This document shows positions 18,755 to 29,593 of a stretch of 64,000 bases of DNA, piece by piece. A model generated the notes under the pieces. The model had not been told where the DNA came from. It ran no database searches and worked only from the letters and a program-made list of their open reading frames with translations. The stretch lies in assembly GCA_963377175.1 (NCBI GenBank), contig CAUJNA010000602.1, positions 62,001-126,000 of the forward strand, given 5' to 3'. The stretch comes from Effrenium voratum (taxonomy: Eukaryota > Sar > Dinophyceae > Suessiales > Symbiodiniaceae). The position numbers and the translations under genes are program-made. The first letter of the stretch is position 1; every line of letters begins with the position of its first letter.

Positions 18755-20690
18755 GTGCAGCAAGGCAGCCACAGGAAGGTGCACGTGCATTGGCAAGGAC
18801 AAGATCTACGACTGGAAAAGGAATCCCATCTGCGACAGTTCGGCACTGCTGCAAGCTTGGTGGGCCGCTCTGAAGTCTCTGAACGGCTGCTTGCTCAGTT
18901 TGAGGAACGCCGCAGACAGACAGCTTTTTCAAAGCAGGAGAACGGTAGCAGGTTGCCAGCAATCTGGCAAGCACCCGGCGCTGGAAAGAGCACTTTTTTG
19001 GTGGCGTTGCCGGAGTTGTTGGCAAAACGTGCGAACCTTCCACTGGAGCATGTCATTGCAGTGCCTTTCACGTACAATGAGAATATGAACTGTGCTCTGG
19101 AGATTGCAGACACGCTGGCACCACTTGCGCTGCGAATGCTTTTTGGGGCTTTGAACTGCATGGGCGGCACCGTGCCTAGAGAGTGTGGCCTCAAAGCCTT
19201 CGAGGATTTTCGGGATGCAGTGAATGAGCAGGACGTCAAAAAGCTACCCCTTTCTCCGCTGTGGATATTTTACACAACTGGTACCCGGCAGGATCAACCA
19301 GTTCGGTTAAACGAACGGTCGTCATCACCGCTGACGAGCTGCGCAAAGCCAGCAATAAAGAAGTGTGGGGAAGGACGGACAGCAACTCGGCTGAAGAGGA
19401 GGTACGGCATCGTTTGTCCGCGTTGCTGGACAAGGAGAAGCACAAGGAGGTGTTCCTGGTAGTTTCAGCACTGTCACGGGCTTGGCGGGTATGGAACCCG
19501 AAGAGCACGACGGGGACCAATCGCAACATATTGTTCTGCGAGCTACGAAGCTTATCGCAGCAAGAGTGCTGCCAGGTGCTGACAGACCAGCTGGCATCCG
19601 AGCCTGGCAATCAAATCGTGCAGGACAACTTGGTTCTTTGTGCAGGCGGCTGGCCACGACTGCTGGCAATGCTCATACAGTGCCTCAAAAGGGAAGAACG
19701 ACAAGAGGATTTGGAACAACGAGGCTTTGGTTACCAGAAGCTGCCGGATCTGGTTTTATCCCTTGTTAAAAGCATGGAAGAGGCTCGTTTGCCTCCGATG
19801 CCTAGCAGTGAAACTGTGGAAAAGATTCTTTCACTGCGCAGACACCAGGGTGGTAGAGTCCCCGACGCCCTTCAGTTTTGGTCAAAAAAGATGCCACAAG
19901 TGCGTGGAATGGTGGAATCAGGCATGTTGACGCTGGATCGAGTCAGCAGTGGCTTAAGGCTTGACATTCCAAGGTGGGCAGTCTTGCCACAGCTGGAAGA
20001 ATCGTTAGATCTAAGGCGATTCCCGCTTTGAAAGAGATCCTGAATCGTGGCACTGTGAGGAAACCATCGCAGCGGGCTGAGCGTGGGACAGCCGGTGTGG
20101 TGGCCCTGGCACTGATGCAGTTGCAGGACATGGGATAGTGTCCAAAGCAGCCACTGCAATTTACTCCCCTGTTTGGTCGGCTGTTGGTAAGGCTTCTGAA
20201 TTTCACAGGTGAGGTGTCAGATGTGCGAATTTGCTGAAAGCATCCTGCCGGAGATCCCACTGGCAACATGGCAGAACATGTTGCAGCAAGGCTTTTCCGT
20301 CATGGTGGAGCTGCCAGAGGACAACATGAAGGGACAGGAATTTTCTGATTGGGTTGCGCGCAAGGAGCAGCAACACCAAGAACAAGCGCTGATCATCTTC
20401 ACACCAGATGGCTATGAGGCTGTTGACTTCTATGTCTGCTTCTCGGGCTTCAGAGTGGGCTGCCAAGCAGCCAGGACAAAGTGGACCAGCTGGAGCAGGC
20501 ACGCCGCAATGCCCTTGCTGGAACAGTGCAGGAACAATGGCGACCTTTCGTTCGATGCGACACCTTCATCGCATATGTCGGGTCAGAGCGGCGCAGTTAC
20601 CAGGAGAGGCAGTGGATAGTTGGGCCACGCACGATGGCTCAGCATTTTTCCCGCTCATTTTTGCGTAGTTTTGGTGTGAGCGACTGACGG
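18755..20690 (+). pseudogene. Crinkler/RHS-like NTPase gene 3
   Basis: 18755-19250 encodes LVGRSEVSERLLAQFEERR and IWQAPGAGKSTFLVALPELL with Walker A GAGKST. The frame then changes (about 19250-19300) to 19261-20031, with KEVFLVVSALSRAW and CAGGWPRLLAMLIQ, the helical lid of this NTPase group. A third piece (20209-20619) has ALIIFTPDGYEAVDFYVCFS, which could be the start of the nuclease domain. A last piece (to 20687) has FIAYVGSERRSYQERQW. The parts follow the same order as gene 2. At least three frame changes; no Walker B of normal form found, so it is probably inactive. Confidence 0.6.
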
Positions 20691-20699
20691 CTTTGCGGT

Positions 20700-21386
20700 G
20701 GGAGAAAAAAGGCAAGGGGCAAGGGCATGATAAAGATGACAGGGGAGGTCTGTTTTGTGTGAGATGTTAAAAGTGAGGGTCCGGAATCAGTCGTCTGGGG
20801 TAGTTTTTGAAAGGCAGATTCCTGTTGCACGGAGTGTCACAAGGAGTTTGGCAGAGCCAAACACAGGCAATCTCGAGGGCTTTGGCGCAAGATATTGCCA
20901 TGCGGCTGCTCAAGTCAGCTCCCCAAAGATTAGAAGCGCCCAGAAGGATGTTCAAGCTTATTCATCCTTTTTGACCTTCGTGCCCACAATGCATGCAATG
21001 GTGCAAATTAGAGGTGCCATGATTAGGTTGGACAACAGCAAATGTGAACTACTGCCAAGAAACAGGTGATTCGGCCTGCGTAGAATTGTAAGAGGTATTC
21101 TTGCAGAGCTTGGCTTTTGTGGGCTGAGTAGATTCGACACAAATTCTTGATGCTCTTTTCGTAATGGCATATACCAGTTTGCCGCAGTGGGATTTCACGC
21201 TTGTGTTTAAAAATGCACGTCATGATTGAAGTACAGCAACCCTGCGCCAGTAACCTGGCAGGGACAGCTATCATCAATGCTGAGTGTACGTCGTGTGTTT
21301 ATGCGGTGAAGAAACATGTGCACATCAATTTCACGTACCGTGCCGCAAAGCTGGTGTTGCGCGGCTGGCACCGTGTTCTTTGAGCC
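20700..21386. other. No recognisable gene
   Basis: Only short frames without domain signals on either strand. Confidence 0.4.
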
Positions 21387-21482
21387 GCAGAAACGATGAC
21401 TTCTGCCACACAAACGATGACATACCTTGCAGTCATCTGTCACAGAAACGATGACATTTCTCACAGAAACGATGACAAGCTC
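21387..21482 (+). repeat. Four AAACGATGACA repeats
   Basis: AAACGATGAC occurs four times within 96 bp, irregularly spaced and mostly preceded by CACAG or GCAG. Purpose unknown. Confidence 0.7.
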
Positions 21483-21504
21483 GGCTGGCTGCCTTGTCAC
21501 CCCA

Positions 21505-21562
21505 AGGGCCCCGTAGCTCAGTCGGTTACCACGTCTCTGTCAGCAGCACCCGGGGCTCAAAG
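21505..21562 (+). tRNA. tRNA-like fragment, probably not functional
   Basis: GGGCCCCGTAGCTCAGTCGG and TTA resemble the 5' half of a tRNA (acceptor strand, T8, D-arm, A box TAGCTCAGTCGG). GGGGCTCA about 50 bp from the start resembles an acceptor 3' strand, but no T-arm lies between. Looks like a truncated tRNA or tRNA-derived repeat at the edge of the viral scrap. Confidence 0.3.
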
Positions 21563-21605
21563 TTGGTGGTGACGATCAGCTGCATCACCCGGCTTGCCTT
21601 TGCCA

Positions 21606-22102
21606 TTAATGACTCAATATTGACTCAATAATGTCCTGGTATCCCAGCGGCGTGTCCAACCCGTCCACCGTGGAAGGCAGGGCGGCCAGTGCGCTTGCGT
21701 CCGCCTTGCCAGCGAGGGCCACGTCGAGTGCTGCAGTGGTTCCATCGCCTCGGCGAACAACGCCACGCTGGCCACGGTGGCTGCCAACTACGGCCAGCGC
21801 TGGCCTCGGGCCTCCAAGGCGGACGCTTTTCGTGGCCACCACGCCCTCCAGCATGCAAAGTCAGCGAGCTCTGCAGCGCTGCGACGCTGCTCCCGTGGGC
21901 AGCCACCTGCCCGTCCGGACGTGCAGCGACCCGGTCGTCCAGGGACTGGATGGCAGCAGCGTTGTTGCCCGATGCTGCCGTGGTCTGCCACGTAGGGCGT
22001 CAGAGCGACGGCCAGCTGCGCTGCGGCGACGTGTGTGCCTTCCGTCACCTCTCCGTTGTCCAGGACCTCCGGGATGTTGCCGGCGACTGGTCCTTGAAAC
22101 AT
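21606..22102 (-). pseudogene. PLV fibre gene, N-terminal fragment (PLV copy C)
   Basis: From the ATG at 22102 the frame reads MFQGPVAGNIPEVLDNGEVT and GTHVAAAQLAVALTPY, nearly the same as the fibre start at 55108 in copy B (MFEGPVTGNIPEVLDNGEVT). Downstream pieces match other frames of copy B (GLDTPLGYQDII against GLDTPP). Several frame changes. The gene is truncated: the adhesive and chaperone parts are missing. It would encode a virion attachment fibre. Confidence 0.75.
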
Positions 22103-22117
22103 CTTTACACATGTTTT

Positions 22118-22195
22118 CGCAGTGGCCGAAGGCGCTTTGCCGGTTCTTGCTCCGCGTGGGATCGATTCCTGCCCGGACGGCGAGTTGGGTGGCGT
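22118..22195 (+). tRNA. tRNA-Ser-like pseudo-tRNA upstream of fibre fragment
   Basis: GTGGCCGAAGGCG, CTTGCT and GCGTGGGATCGATTCC follow the order of a eukaryotic tRNA-Ser (D-arm, GCT anticodon loop, T-arm with B-box). Part of the D-loop appears deleted and no clean acceptor stem forms. A related tRNA-like sequence lies at the same place beside the fibre start in copy B. Confidence 0.35.
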
Positions 22196-22235
22196 TCTTT
22201 TTGCTGCCAGGCACGGTCTTGCCAAGGCCGGCGTG

Positions 22236-22374
22236 CAGCTGAAGTATATGGGCAGTAAGTCGTGGCTGGCTCCACACCTGGACCTGCTGCTGGGCGACGT
22301 GTCGGTGCTGCACTCCTTCTTCGGTTCCGGAAAGCTAGAGTACTACCTTGCCCGGCGGCGCCCGGGCCTGGCCT
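22236..22374 (+). pseudogene. D12-class N6-adenine DNA methyltransferase, N-terminal fragment
   Basis: The frame reads QLKYMGSKSWLAPHLDLLLG, then VLHSFFGSGKLEYYLARRRP. KYMGSK...L is motif X and FFGSG is the SAM-binding motif I of Dam/D12-type methylases. The frame runs on to 22583 without recognisable later motifs (no DPPY). A related copy is at 57420-57815, where the later part survives. It lies divergent to the fibre fragment and belongs to PLV copy C. Such enzymes are common in Polinton-like viruses. Inactive because truncated. Confidence 0.7.
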
Positions 22375-23086
22375 CAGCATTGTCGCTCTGCCAAGTAGCT
22401 TCCAGGTGGACCTATCAAGCCCCAACCCAAGGCTCACATGCAGCAAATGAGGCCAAGAGAATTCCAACCCAACCAACCTTCTGCTCTGAGTCACCGTTGC
22501 GCTTAGAAAGCGCTTATCAGGCTTTTCGAGCCACAAAGCTCCGCAACAGAAACGCACTTACAAGGCCAGAAACAGCGCTTTAAGCCCGGGCAACTTAAAC
22601 TTCCGAGACGCACAGAAAGCGACTAGGACCCGTTTTGCCTGCATATTGAAGCAAGCTGAAAACCCTTGCAGAAGTGCAAGCAGAAGGGCTGTGGCCGCAC
22701 CGCGCAAAACCACCAAATTTTCGCAGAATCCACATTTGCTGAATGACAACCCTCTGAGGATGCGCTGTGAGCGGTTTTAGATTTCACAAATAACAGAGAG
22801 AGTAAGCAGTTCCCCACATGAAAGCATACAGAAATCTCGTCAAAAACTGGTTGTAACAACGTTGCCGCATCTGGGTTCCAGTTAGTCAAAGACGCATTTT
22901 TTCCGCAGGAGTGTGTCGCAATCCGTCTTCTTTCTGCTTTTCAGCCACCTTTCGAAAGTAGTGGATTACCATTTTGCAGCGAAAGTCAAGATTACTGTCA
23001 GCTCAGTGATTGCACAAGGTTTCCGACTGCAATTCGGTTTGAAGCCTGCAGAATTTGCGGGTCGATGTGATTTACTGCTTGGCTCC
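22375..23086. other. No recognisable gene
   Basis: No domain, no match to other parts of the window seen; moderate AT content and short frames only. Confidence 0.4.
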
Positions 23087-25870
23087 TCATCGGCAGTTTC
23101 CAAGGTGAATGAAACCCTGTGGTGAGTCTGGAATTCCAAGGGAGTCGATGTGTGCCTTGACCTCGAGGACCCGGATTTGCACAATAGATTGGCGCCGTGC
23201 CAATCTGAGGACAAGGTCTTCGTTTGCGCGGGCTGCAATCTGTGCATCAGTGGGGTTGGTTGCCAGCCAGTTCCAAATGTCGACATTAGCTTGACAGTCT
23301 GTATAGATGGTGGCAGTGTCGACTGACTCGACTGTGACCGTCAAGGCTGTAAGCTCTGCCCGGGCAACTGTCTGGCTTCCTTGAGTTTGCCCTGCGGCGA
23401 GGATGGTAAAGCACATCGGCATCCTCTTGGTTCCCTTATAGTTGGAATCGCAGATTGAAATTCGGCTTCCTCCGCATTGCATCCAATTATGCACCAAGTG
23501 GATAAGCGTGCTTCCGGTACTTTCTGATTGTGGCCACTACCGTCGATGAAGAAAAAAGGAGCAGAGCCCGCATTCTCGATCCAGGCTGTCCCCGACTCAG
23601 AAAGTACGCCTGGGCTGAGGTGCTCACTGACAAACACATATGCCGGGGCGTCTGTGTGTCGTTGGATTACTGGGACTCTCCAAATTGTGTCATCGGCGGA
23701 TCGGGCAATGTCTGAGAAACCGCATGTCTCACGTTCTGCCGCAAGTGCCGGACAATGCAATGTAATGTGCTTTGCATCGGCAAGTTGTCCACACAGCGGA
23801 CAGGCTCCGTCCTCATCTGGCTTCCAGAGGGTAGTCCTGGCTGCAGAGGAGTAACCACCACAAATCTGCAGTGCTGCAGTGCGCTGTAGGCTGGTTTCCC
23901 CCGACCGAATGCAGTAGACGTTGCCCTGCGTGAAAGAGAAGAAATAGTCTGACATTCCTTCCGGTGTACAACTTGCGTTGAAACAAACATCATCCAGGAG
24001 TCTCGCATGAACTCACAAATTCTCCTCCAAGGGGTCTTTGCAAGTTGGAATCTGATCATGGTCTTGGTAACGATATTACCTGATTCATCCATCGACCAGT
24101 TGATTCGCTGGAGTGTCCGCTTGATTACACCTGCCGGACCATGTATCTTCAAAAACTGGCCAGAGTGGTTGCTGATTCGGCTGTACAAAATGGTCTGCTG
24201 CTCGGGGTCAGAACGCGCGACATAACGCTTCAAGTTCCGGAGCAAAGATAAGTGGGCGTATTCCTCCGGATCTTGGAGGCCTGGAGCAAGCGCATTGCAA
24301 GTAAGCCAAGGAGAGGTAGTAGATGCTGCGCGAGGAAGCATCAGTTGTGTCACCTTGGCTCTGAGTTGTTCGAAATGTTTCCATCCAAGAGGAAGGAATT
24401 CAACTCCGAAAAGAGCGCGGGGCCATGCAAGTGATTGTACCAGTGTCCCTGCTGGATCCCGGTGTCTAGCGCTGTCATCCTGTTAAGGATTGCGTGAACC
24501 TGATCAAGTCGTGCTGATTGAGACAGTAGGCCATGTTGCTTTGCGTAGTGAAAAACTACACCGAGCTCCGCAGCTTCGTTCAAAACAGGCACCGATTTAT
24601 GAGCGATGGTCTCGTTCAAAATGTCCGGCCATTTCTCTCTAAGGGCTTTGGATGTACCCCAAGCCCAGCTCTTGGGGTACGAAATATCAATACGGGCGGA
24701 GTTGCACATGCGAAGAATGGTTTGGAGCGCTGCCCGGTTTGAGCTCATTGTGTCAGAGAACCACCCCCAGTTATCGAAATAGGTCGTGGGCGTGGCCCCA
24801 ACCGACCTGATTAAAAATGATGCAAGGTACGAAAAGCAATTCATAATCAAGACCGAAATGGGACAACCCTCCGCTACACCTGTAGTGGCACTGTGTGCCT
24901 TGGAGATGTCGGTGCCGACACAAAAAACTCTTTTCATGCGGAGCAAGCTAGCGTACCACGAGTCCGCAAGGGCTGGTGGGCAGCCCAGTTTCTTCAGCAT
25001 GTGCAATGCAGGACGTCTGGGCAAACCGTTGAAGGCTTTGATGAGATCCAGTGTGAATCCTGCAATTGGAGTGTTTGTTTCATGGGCTGATTCAATGGCG
25101 AGTTGGATTCGCATGCATGCATCTGAGACTGACCAGCCTGGTAGGGCGCCGTGCACACCCGGGATTTTGGCACGCGCCCATGCCTGCAAAAGTTGTCTGG
25201 CAAGGATACCTGCCCAGAGTCTCCATAAAACGGAGTAAATGGTAATGGGGCGCACCGCAGCGGCCGTCTGAACAATAGATTCTTTTGCAAGTAACACAAC
25301 CCTTGATACAAGGAGGCAGGATGGCCAACCTGTAGTGAAGGAGTTGAGGATCTGACTCAAGTGCTCAATCGCGAGGTCAGGAAGGAGTTTTAGTTCGGCG
25401 GAACCCCATCCGCAAACTCCACGTGCTGAGTCATTCTTGAGCCGTCTGATTCCGTGTTTCCATACTGACAAGCTGGTGAGTTCAACATTGTGTTGAACAT
25501 CCATTGGTGGGGCACGATCTGCAATGTCCAGAAAATCCCTCCAGGGTAAGTCAGCTTCTTGCTCTTCAACCTTGTCTCTCTGCCAGAATTTATTCCAGTA
25601 TTTCGCAACGTTGTCTTGGATTGCAGCCGGACTGACATGCTCTGTGCGCTGTACCAGTCTCAAAATGGGATGCTCAATCTGCACATGTGGGAGGGCTGGC
25701 AAAACTTGAAAAGTGCCGTTGGGCAAAAATTCAATGACAACGCAGTGCTCTCCACAATAAGTGGTTTTCTGAGGATCGTACTGGCCAGGCAAGTTGAAGA
25801 AGTATGCCGGCGGGCCTTTGGCTTGCCGCCTACGTGATGGTTGGACTTCCAGTATGTGCTCCTCAGTCAA
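23087..25870 (-). pseudogene. LINE3 ORF2 remnant: RT and RNase H
   Basis: 24350-25870 holds the RT: GFTLDLIKAFNGL (motif A), TTGVAEGCPISVL (motif B) and TYFDNWGWFS (motif C, D-N instead of D-D; near 24766-24785). The frame then changes to 23667-24353, 23341-23955 (zinc-type CPLCGQLADAKHITLHC, RNase H start FFIDGSG) and 23087-23497 (RAELTALTV, IYTDCQANV, EVKAHIDSLG). It is closest in layout to LINE2. At least three frame changes, so it is dead. The missing part upstream of the RT is found at 27735-28092, displaced by inserted DNA. Confidence 0.85.
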
Positions 25871-26989
25871 TCAGCAGGCTCAGGAATTCTGCACCAAATG
25901 CCTGCTGGTCCACCCTACTCCTGCGGGTTGCGCAATGCGGTGGCAAGCAAGTTGAACGACTGTTCGGAGTTCCTTCGCACGGCAGCAGCAGCCAGGATGC
26001 GCTGGCCTATCTGCGGCCAGCAATGCAATCCTGTTGCCGGCGCAGGATTGACGGAGACGCAACCTCAGTGCAGGCTTAGCAATAGCAGAATCATCAGGAA
26101 TTGGTAGCTGATGCAGGACCAGCAAAATGCGGTTTGAGGTTAAATATTCGCCAACCCGGGCTTCGGGCCCTTGCTGGCACAACCCTTGCCGCAACCTGCC
26201 GCTGCCTCGCATGACGAAGCCAGGCGTCCTCACGGCTGTGCACTGCACCACCTGGGACAACCTCGATAGCCTTGCAACGGGCATCCTCCCGGGTAACTTG
26301 GTGGGTTAGAAACACCAGCGCTTTCTGCAGTTCAGCGGCAGAGTGCCGGTCCGGCTGGGCGACAGACGTGGGCTTGGTGTAGAAGCGGAGATATACCGGC
26401 GTGTTGCGTTGCTCCACATCGGCTTCCCCCAACTGACTTCATCCGTGACGTTTTGGCGGTCGCCGCATCATACACTGCCGAGATGCAAGCCGGGGGAATG
26501 CCTACCAGCGGGACTAAGAAGCCCCACTAGTGAGGAGAGTCTCCCCGCCAGCAACATAGAGCTGAACGCTCGCTGCAGGCCACCGCGGCAGTACGCTTGC
26601 CTCGCGCAAAGCCACAAGTGCCCATGGGAAAAGTGGTGAGTGGATTTGCGTGCCAGCCAAGTCGAGGCTTCCCAGAAAATGTCAGCCAGCGCCCCCTCTG
26701 TCCCTGCTGCCGGCCCGGGAACCCCTGGGTGAGAAGTTGCCGCCCGTTGCCATGGAACTCCCGCATTACTCCGTTGACCGAAATTCAGCTTGCTCGCCAA
26801 ATTGAGCCACACCTTGCTGGGTGGACAGGATTTGTGTAACCAGCTCTGAGTACCATACAGCCTGCCAGATACTGCGGAAGAGGCCCGCCGGCAAGGGTAT
26901 GCCATTGAGTTTGGGGCCTGGTCGGATAGGGAACAGGTAAAGCTGCAAAATAATGAATGCTAGGTATGAGTAGTAAGGAAAGGGGGCTT
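25871..26989. other. Unassigned insert inside LINE3
   Basis: No convincing gene. It lies between two parts of LINE3 and so was inserted together with, or before, repeat B. A 17-bp stretch AAGGGTATGCCATTGAG (near 26894) also occurs in the 3' end of LINE2 (near 41839), hinting that part of it is LINE 3' end sequence. Confidence 0.4.
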
Positions 26990-27680
26990 ATACTACCCTA
27001 ATTATTTGTGATTTTTGGTCAAAAAACCATGAAAAACTGCATAATTTTCAACCACCACGTTTGACGTCTGACACGAAAAAACGAACTTTTTCGGAGTTGG
27101 CCGTTTTGAGTGCTTTTTGCACCAAAAACGGAGCGGTGACGAAGCGGTGACATCGCTGGTGACGAGTTCAGCTGCCTGAGCCTCCAAATTCGCTCGTTTT
27201 CGGTCGAAATCGGGCTCCAGCCGTGCTCTGGATTCCGTTTTCTGCCCGGAAAAGCAGGCAAATTCCAGCCCGCTGAGCTTGTCACCGTTCGCCTCCGCTT
27301 TGTCACCGCTCGCTTTTGGGTCGAAAAGTGCGCAAAAGCGGCCCAGTTCCCGAGCTCCGGAGTCGCAGGGTTTTCCGCGGCCCGACAGCCCGCCGAGGAC
27401 CTGAGTTTCGCTCGTTTTCGGTCGAAAGCAAGCTCCAGACGCTCACTTCCGCTTTCAGCCCGGAAAACAGGCGAATTCCATCCCGCCGAGCTTGTCACCG
27501 CTTGTCACCGCTTCGTCACCGCTCTCTTTTGGGCCGAAAAGTGCGCAAAAGCGGCCAAGTTCCCGAGAGGACTTCTTCGTTGGCAAGTTTGAGTCAATAA
27601 TGGAACGGGCTGATTTATTAATGCGCAAGGTTGATTCATTAATGCCCGGCCGCAGGTCATGAGACAAGGTAGCGCTTGAG
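26990..27680 (+). repeat. Repeat B, copy 1
   Basis: About 0.65 kb shared with 56146-57020, including TTTTTGGTCAAAAAACC, blocks of TTGTCACCGCT and GCCCGCCGAG, and the shared end TTCATTAATGCCCGGCCGCA with GCGCTTGAGCC. Internal related units (GAGCTTGTCACCG...TTTTGGGTCGAAAAGTGCGC) occur twice. It interrupts LINE3 here and lies next to the foldback element in both places. Confidence 0.8.
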
Positions 27681-27734
27681 CCTCCGAGGTGTCTCATGAC
27701 CCGTGTCGCCCCATGACACATCATCGGTGTCTGT

Positions 27735-28092
27735 GGCCCCCGGACTTTCCGGATTTGGTTGCGGCGAAAGTCTCATCCAGGGTGTTTGCATATTTTCTGA
27801 GCTGGTAGCGGGCCTGAACTTCCTGCAGCACAGTGGCGTCAGTGTCAAAACGCACAATTTGCTCAATATGAAACAACTGCTCATAGGTGGGCGCATGGTA
27901 GGGAACGGCAATCATGTCCGGCCAGTTGAGCAACCAGTCCACACCAGTCCACGAAGGAAATGGCATATCCTTTGGCCTTGCAACTCGCCTGCCATTCCGC
28001 ACTCAAATCCACCAATGACTGCTCCCGCTGAGATTGGATTCTTTTCAGGAGAGATTGTAGTTGACGTACCCGATGACGAGATCTCATTGTCA
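27735..28092 (-). pseudogene. LINE3 ORF2, endonuclease-RT linker fragment
   Basis: RSRHRVRQLQSLLKRIQSQ, GVDWLLNWPDMIAVP, TYEQLFHIEQIVRFDTDATV and EVQARYQLRKYANTLDETFA (two frames) match the LINE2 linker (VDWLLKWPEIPFVTV, ELYDILQIVEYDANAAVLYE). In LINE2 the RT follows at once; here 1.86 kb of other DNA intervenes, so this is the displaced 5' neighbour of 23087-25870. Confidence 0.75.
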
Positions 28093-28095
28093 TTT

Positions 28096-28572
28096 CTTTA
28101 GAGGGGGTTTCCCAAATGGATTCTATTCTATCTGACAGGCTCCTAGCACTCGTCCGTCCAGGAAACGACCGCGTCCTGCAAAGGATTCGAAACCTAAAAC
28201 GCTGCGTGGAGGCGTGTGGCTGCAAAATAATGACCCCTAGATATGCTTGCAATTTGGCTCCAGGTTGCATTTCAAGCGAGCCAACCTTTGCAGGGCTAAG
28301 AAAAAAACAAAAAAGAAAACAAGGGGTCCCAAAAAAGGGGGTCCCAAAAAAAAAGGGAAAAGGGGTTTCCTTTGGCAAAGCTTGACCTCGCTTGAAATGC
28401 AACCTGGAGCCAAATTGCGGCGCATATCTAGGGGTCATTATTTTGCAGCCACACGCCTCCACGCAGCGTTTTAGGTTTCGAATCCTTCGCAGGACAAGGT
28501 CGTTTCCTGGACGGACGAGTGCTAGGAGCCTGTCAGATAGAATAGAATCTATTTGGGAAACCCCCTCTAAAG
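28096..28572. repeat. Foldback (long inverted repeat) element, copy 1
   Basis: Arms of about 190 bp (28096-28290 and 28385-28572) are near-perfect reverse complements, starting CTTTAGAGGGGGTTTCCCAA. The centre is a purine-rich spacer. A second copy with the centre reversed lies at 55805-56140. Size and structure suggest a non-autonomous DNA transposon of MITE/foldback type. Confidence 0.85.
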
Positions 28573-28667
28573 AGAGAGCCGAACCAGGGCTTGGGGCAGA
28601 GCTCAGCTGTTGAGACACCTGAGACAGCTGAGACACTTGAGAGACAATTGAGCTGCATCTTTTAAGG

Positions 28668-28800
28668 TGAGTGTCTCAAGTGTCTCAAGTGTCTCAAGTG
28701 TCTCAAGTGTCTCAAGTGTCTCAAGTGTCTCAGGGGGGTGTCTGAACTTTTGAGACAAGTCTCGAGTGTCTCAAGTGTCTCAAGTGTCTCAGGGGGGTGT
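28668..28800 (+). repeat. GTGTCTCAA minisatellite
   Basis: 9-bp unit GTGTCTCAA in two runs, separated by a GGGGGGTGTCTGAACT-type spacer. A related TCTCAGGTG array follows PLV copy A at 50066-50260. Confidence 0.9.
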
Positions 28801-28879
28801 CTGGACTCCTAAGACAAGATTCGAGTTTGGCCACGTTCCTGCCCGGCATAGAAGCCTCCAGCCTGCCGAGCCTGCGCCG

Positions 28880-28936
28880 CCCGAGGTCGGAATTCCGACT
28901 TTGCTCTACACCGAGGTCGGAATTCCGACTTCGGTA
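28880..28936. repeat. Two palindromic GAGGTCGGAATTCCGACTT units
   Basis: Tandem near-perfect palindromes centred on GAATTC (28882-28900 and 28912-28934). The same units occur three times at 57041-57125 beside copy B, so they belong to the PLV flank. Confidence 0.8.
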
Positions 28937-28939
28937 TTT

Positions 28940-29590
28940 TGCCCGAAAAACCCATCACCGGGCCAGCGCCGAAGGTCTGTCAGCGATGCGATCCTCGCCG
29001 CACCGCTGACAGAGTGTGTTTTTTCACCATTACTCGCTTTGCCATCAATCCTGCGTTGGCAACAGGATTGCTCCACTCAATCCTGCGTTGACAACAGGAT
29101 TGCCCCACTCAATCCTGCGCTGGCAACAGGATCCCCCCTGAATCCTGCACTGGGCACAGGATTGCCCCGTTCAATCCTGTGCTGTGCGCTGGTGTCTCCC
29201 AGAAAACTCCGGAAGCGCCCCGCTATATAGCGGAATTCCGACTTCGCTTTTTTGCCCGAAAAACCCATCACCGGGCTAGCGCCGAAGGTCCGTCAGCGGC
29301 CTGCTTCTCGCCATGCCGCTGACAGAGTGTTTTTTTCACCATTCACACGCCCTGCCGTCAATCCTGGCGTGAGCGCAGGATTGCCCCCCCTGAATCCTGC
29401 ACTGGGCACAGGAGTGCCCCGTTCAATCCTGTGCTGTGCGCAGGTTGCCCCGGTGTTTTTCAGAAAACTCCGGAAGCGCATCGCTATATAGCGGGGCGCT
29501 CCCAGAAAACTCCGGAAGCGCATCGCTATATAGCAGGGCGCTCCCGCACTCGCCGCCCGGCTTCCCTTCAAATTTGGGAAGTAACGCAAA
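28940..29590 (+). repeat. About 310-bp tandem duplication upstream of ATPase A
   Basis: 28935-29245 and 29256-29560 are similar: AGCGCCGAAGGTC, CCGCTGACAGAGTG, TTTTTTCACCATT and then runs of CAATCCTG...CAGGATTG. Each of the latter is a small hairpin unit of about 31 bp, repeated four or more times. The same hairpin units recur at 57330-57420 in copy B. They may be promoter or replication-related; unknown. Confidence 0.7.
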
Positions 29591-29593
29591 GGA
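29466..29593 (+). promoter_or_regulatory. TATA-like leader of packaging ATPase A
   Basis: GCTATATAGC occurs at 29483-29492 and 29525-29534 inside a duplicated 43-bp unit (AGAAAACTCCGGAAGCGC). The second copy lies about 60 bp before the ATG at 29594. The leader just before the ATG (GGGAAGTAACGCAAAGG) is conserved before the ATPase of copy B. Confidence 0.45.
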
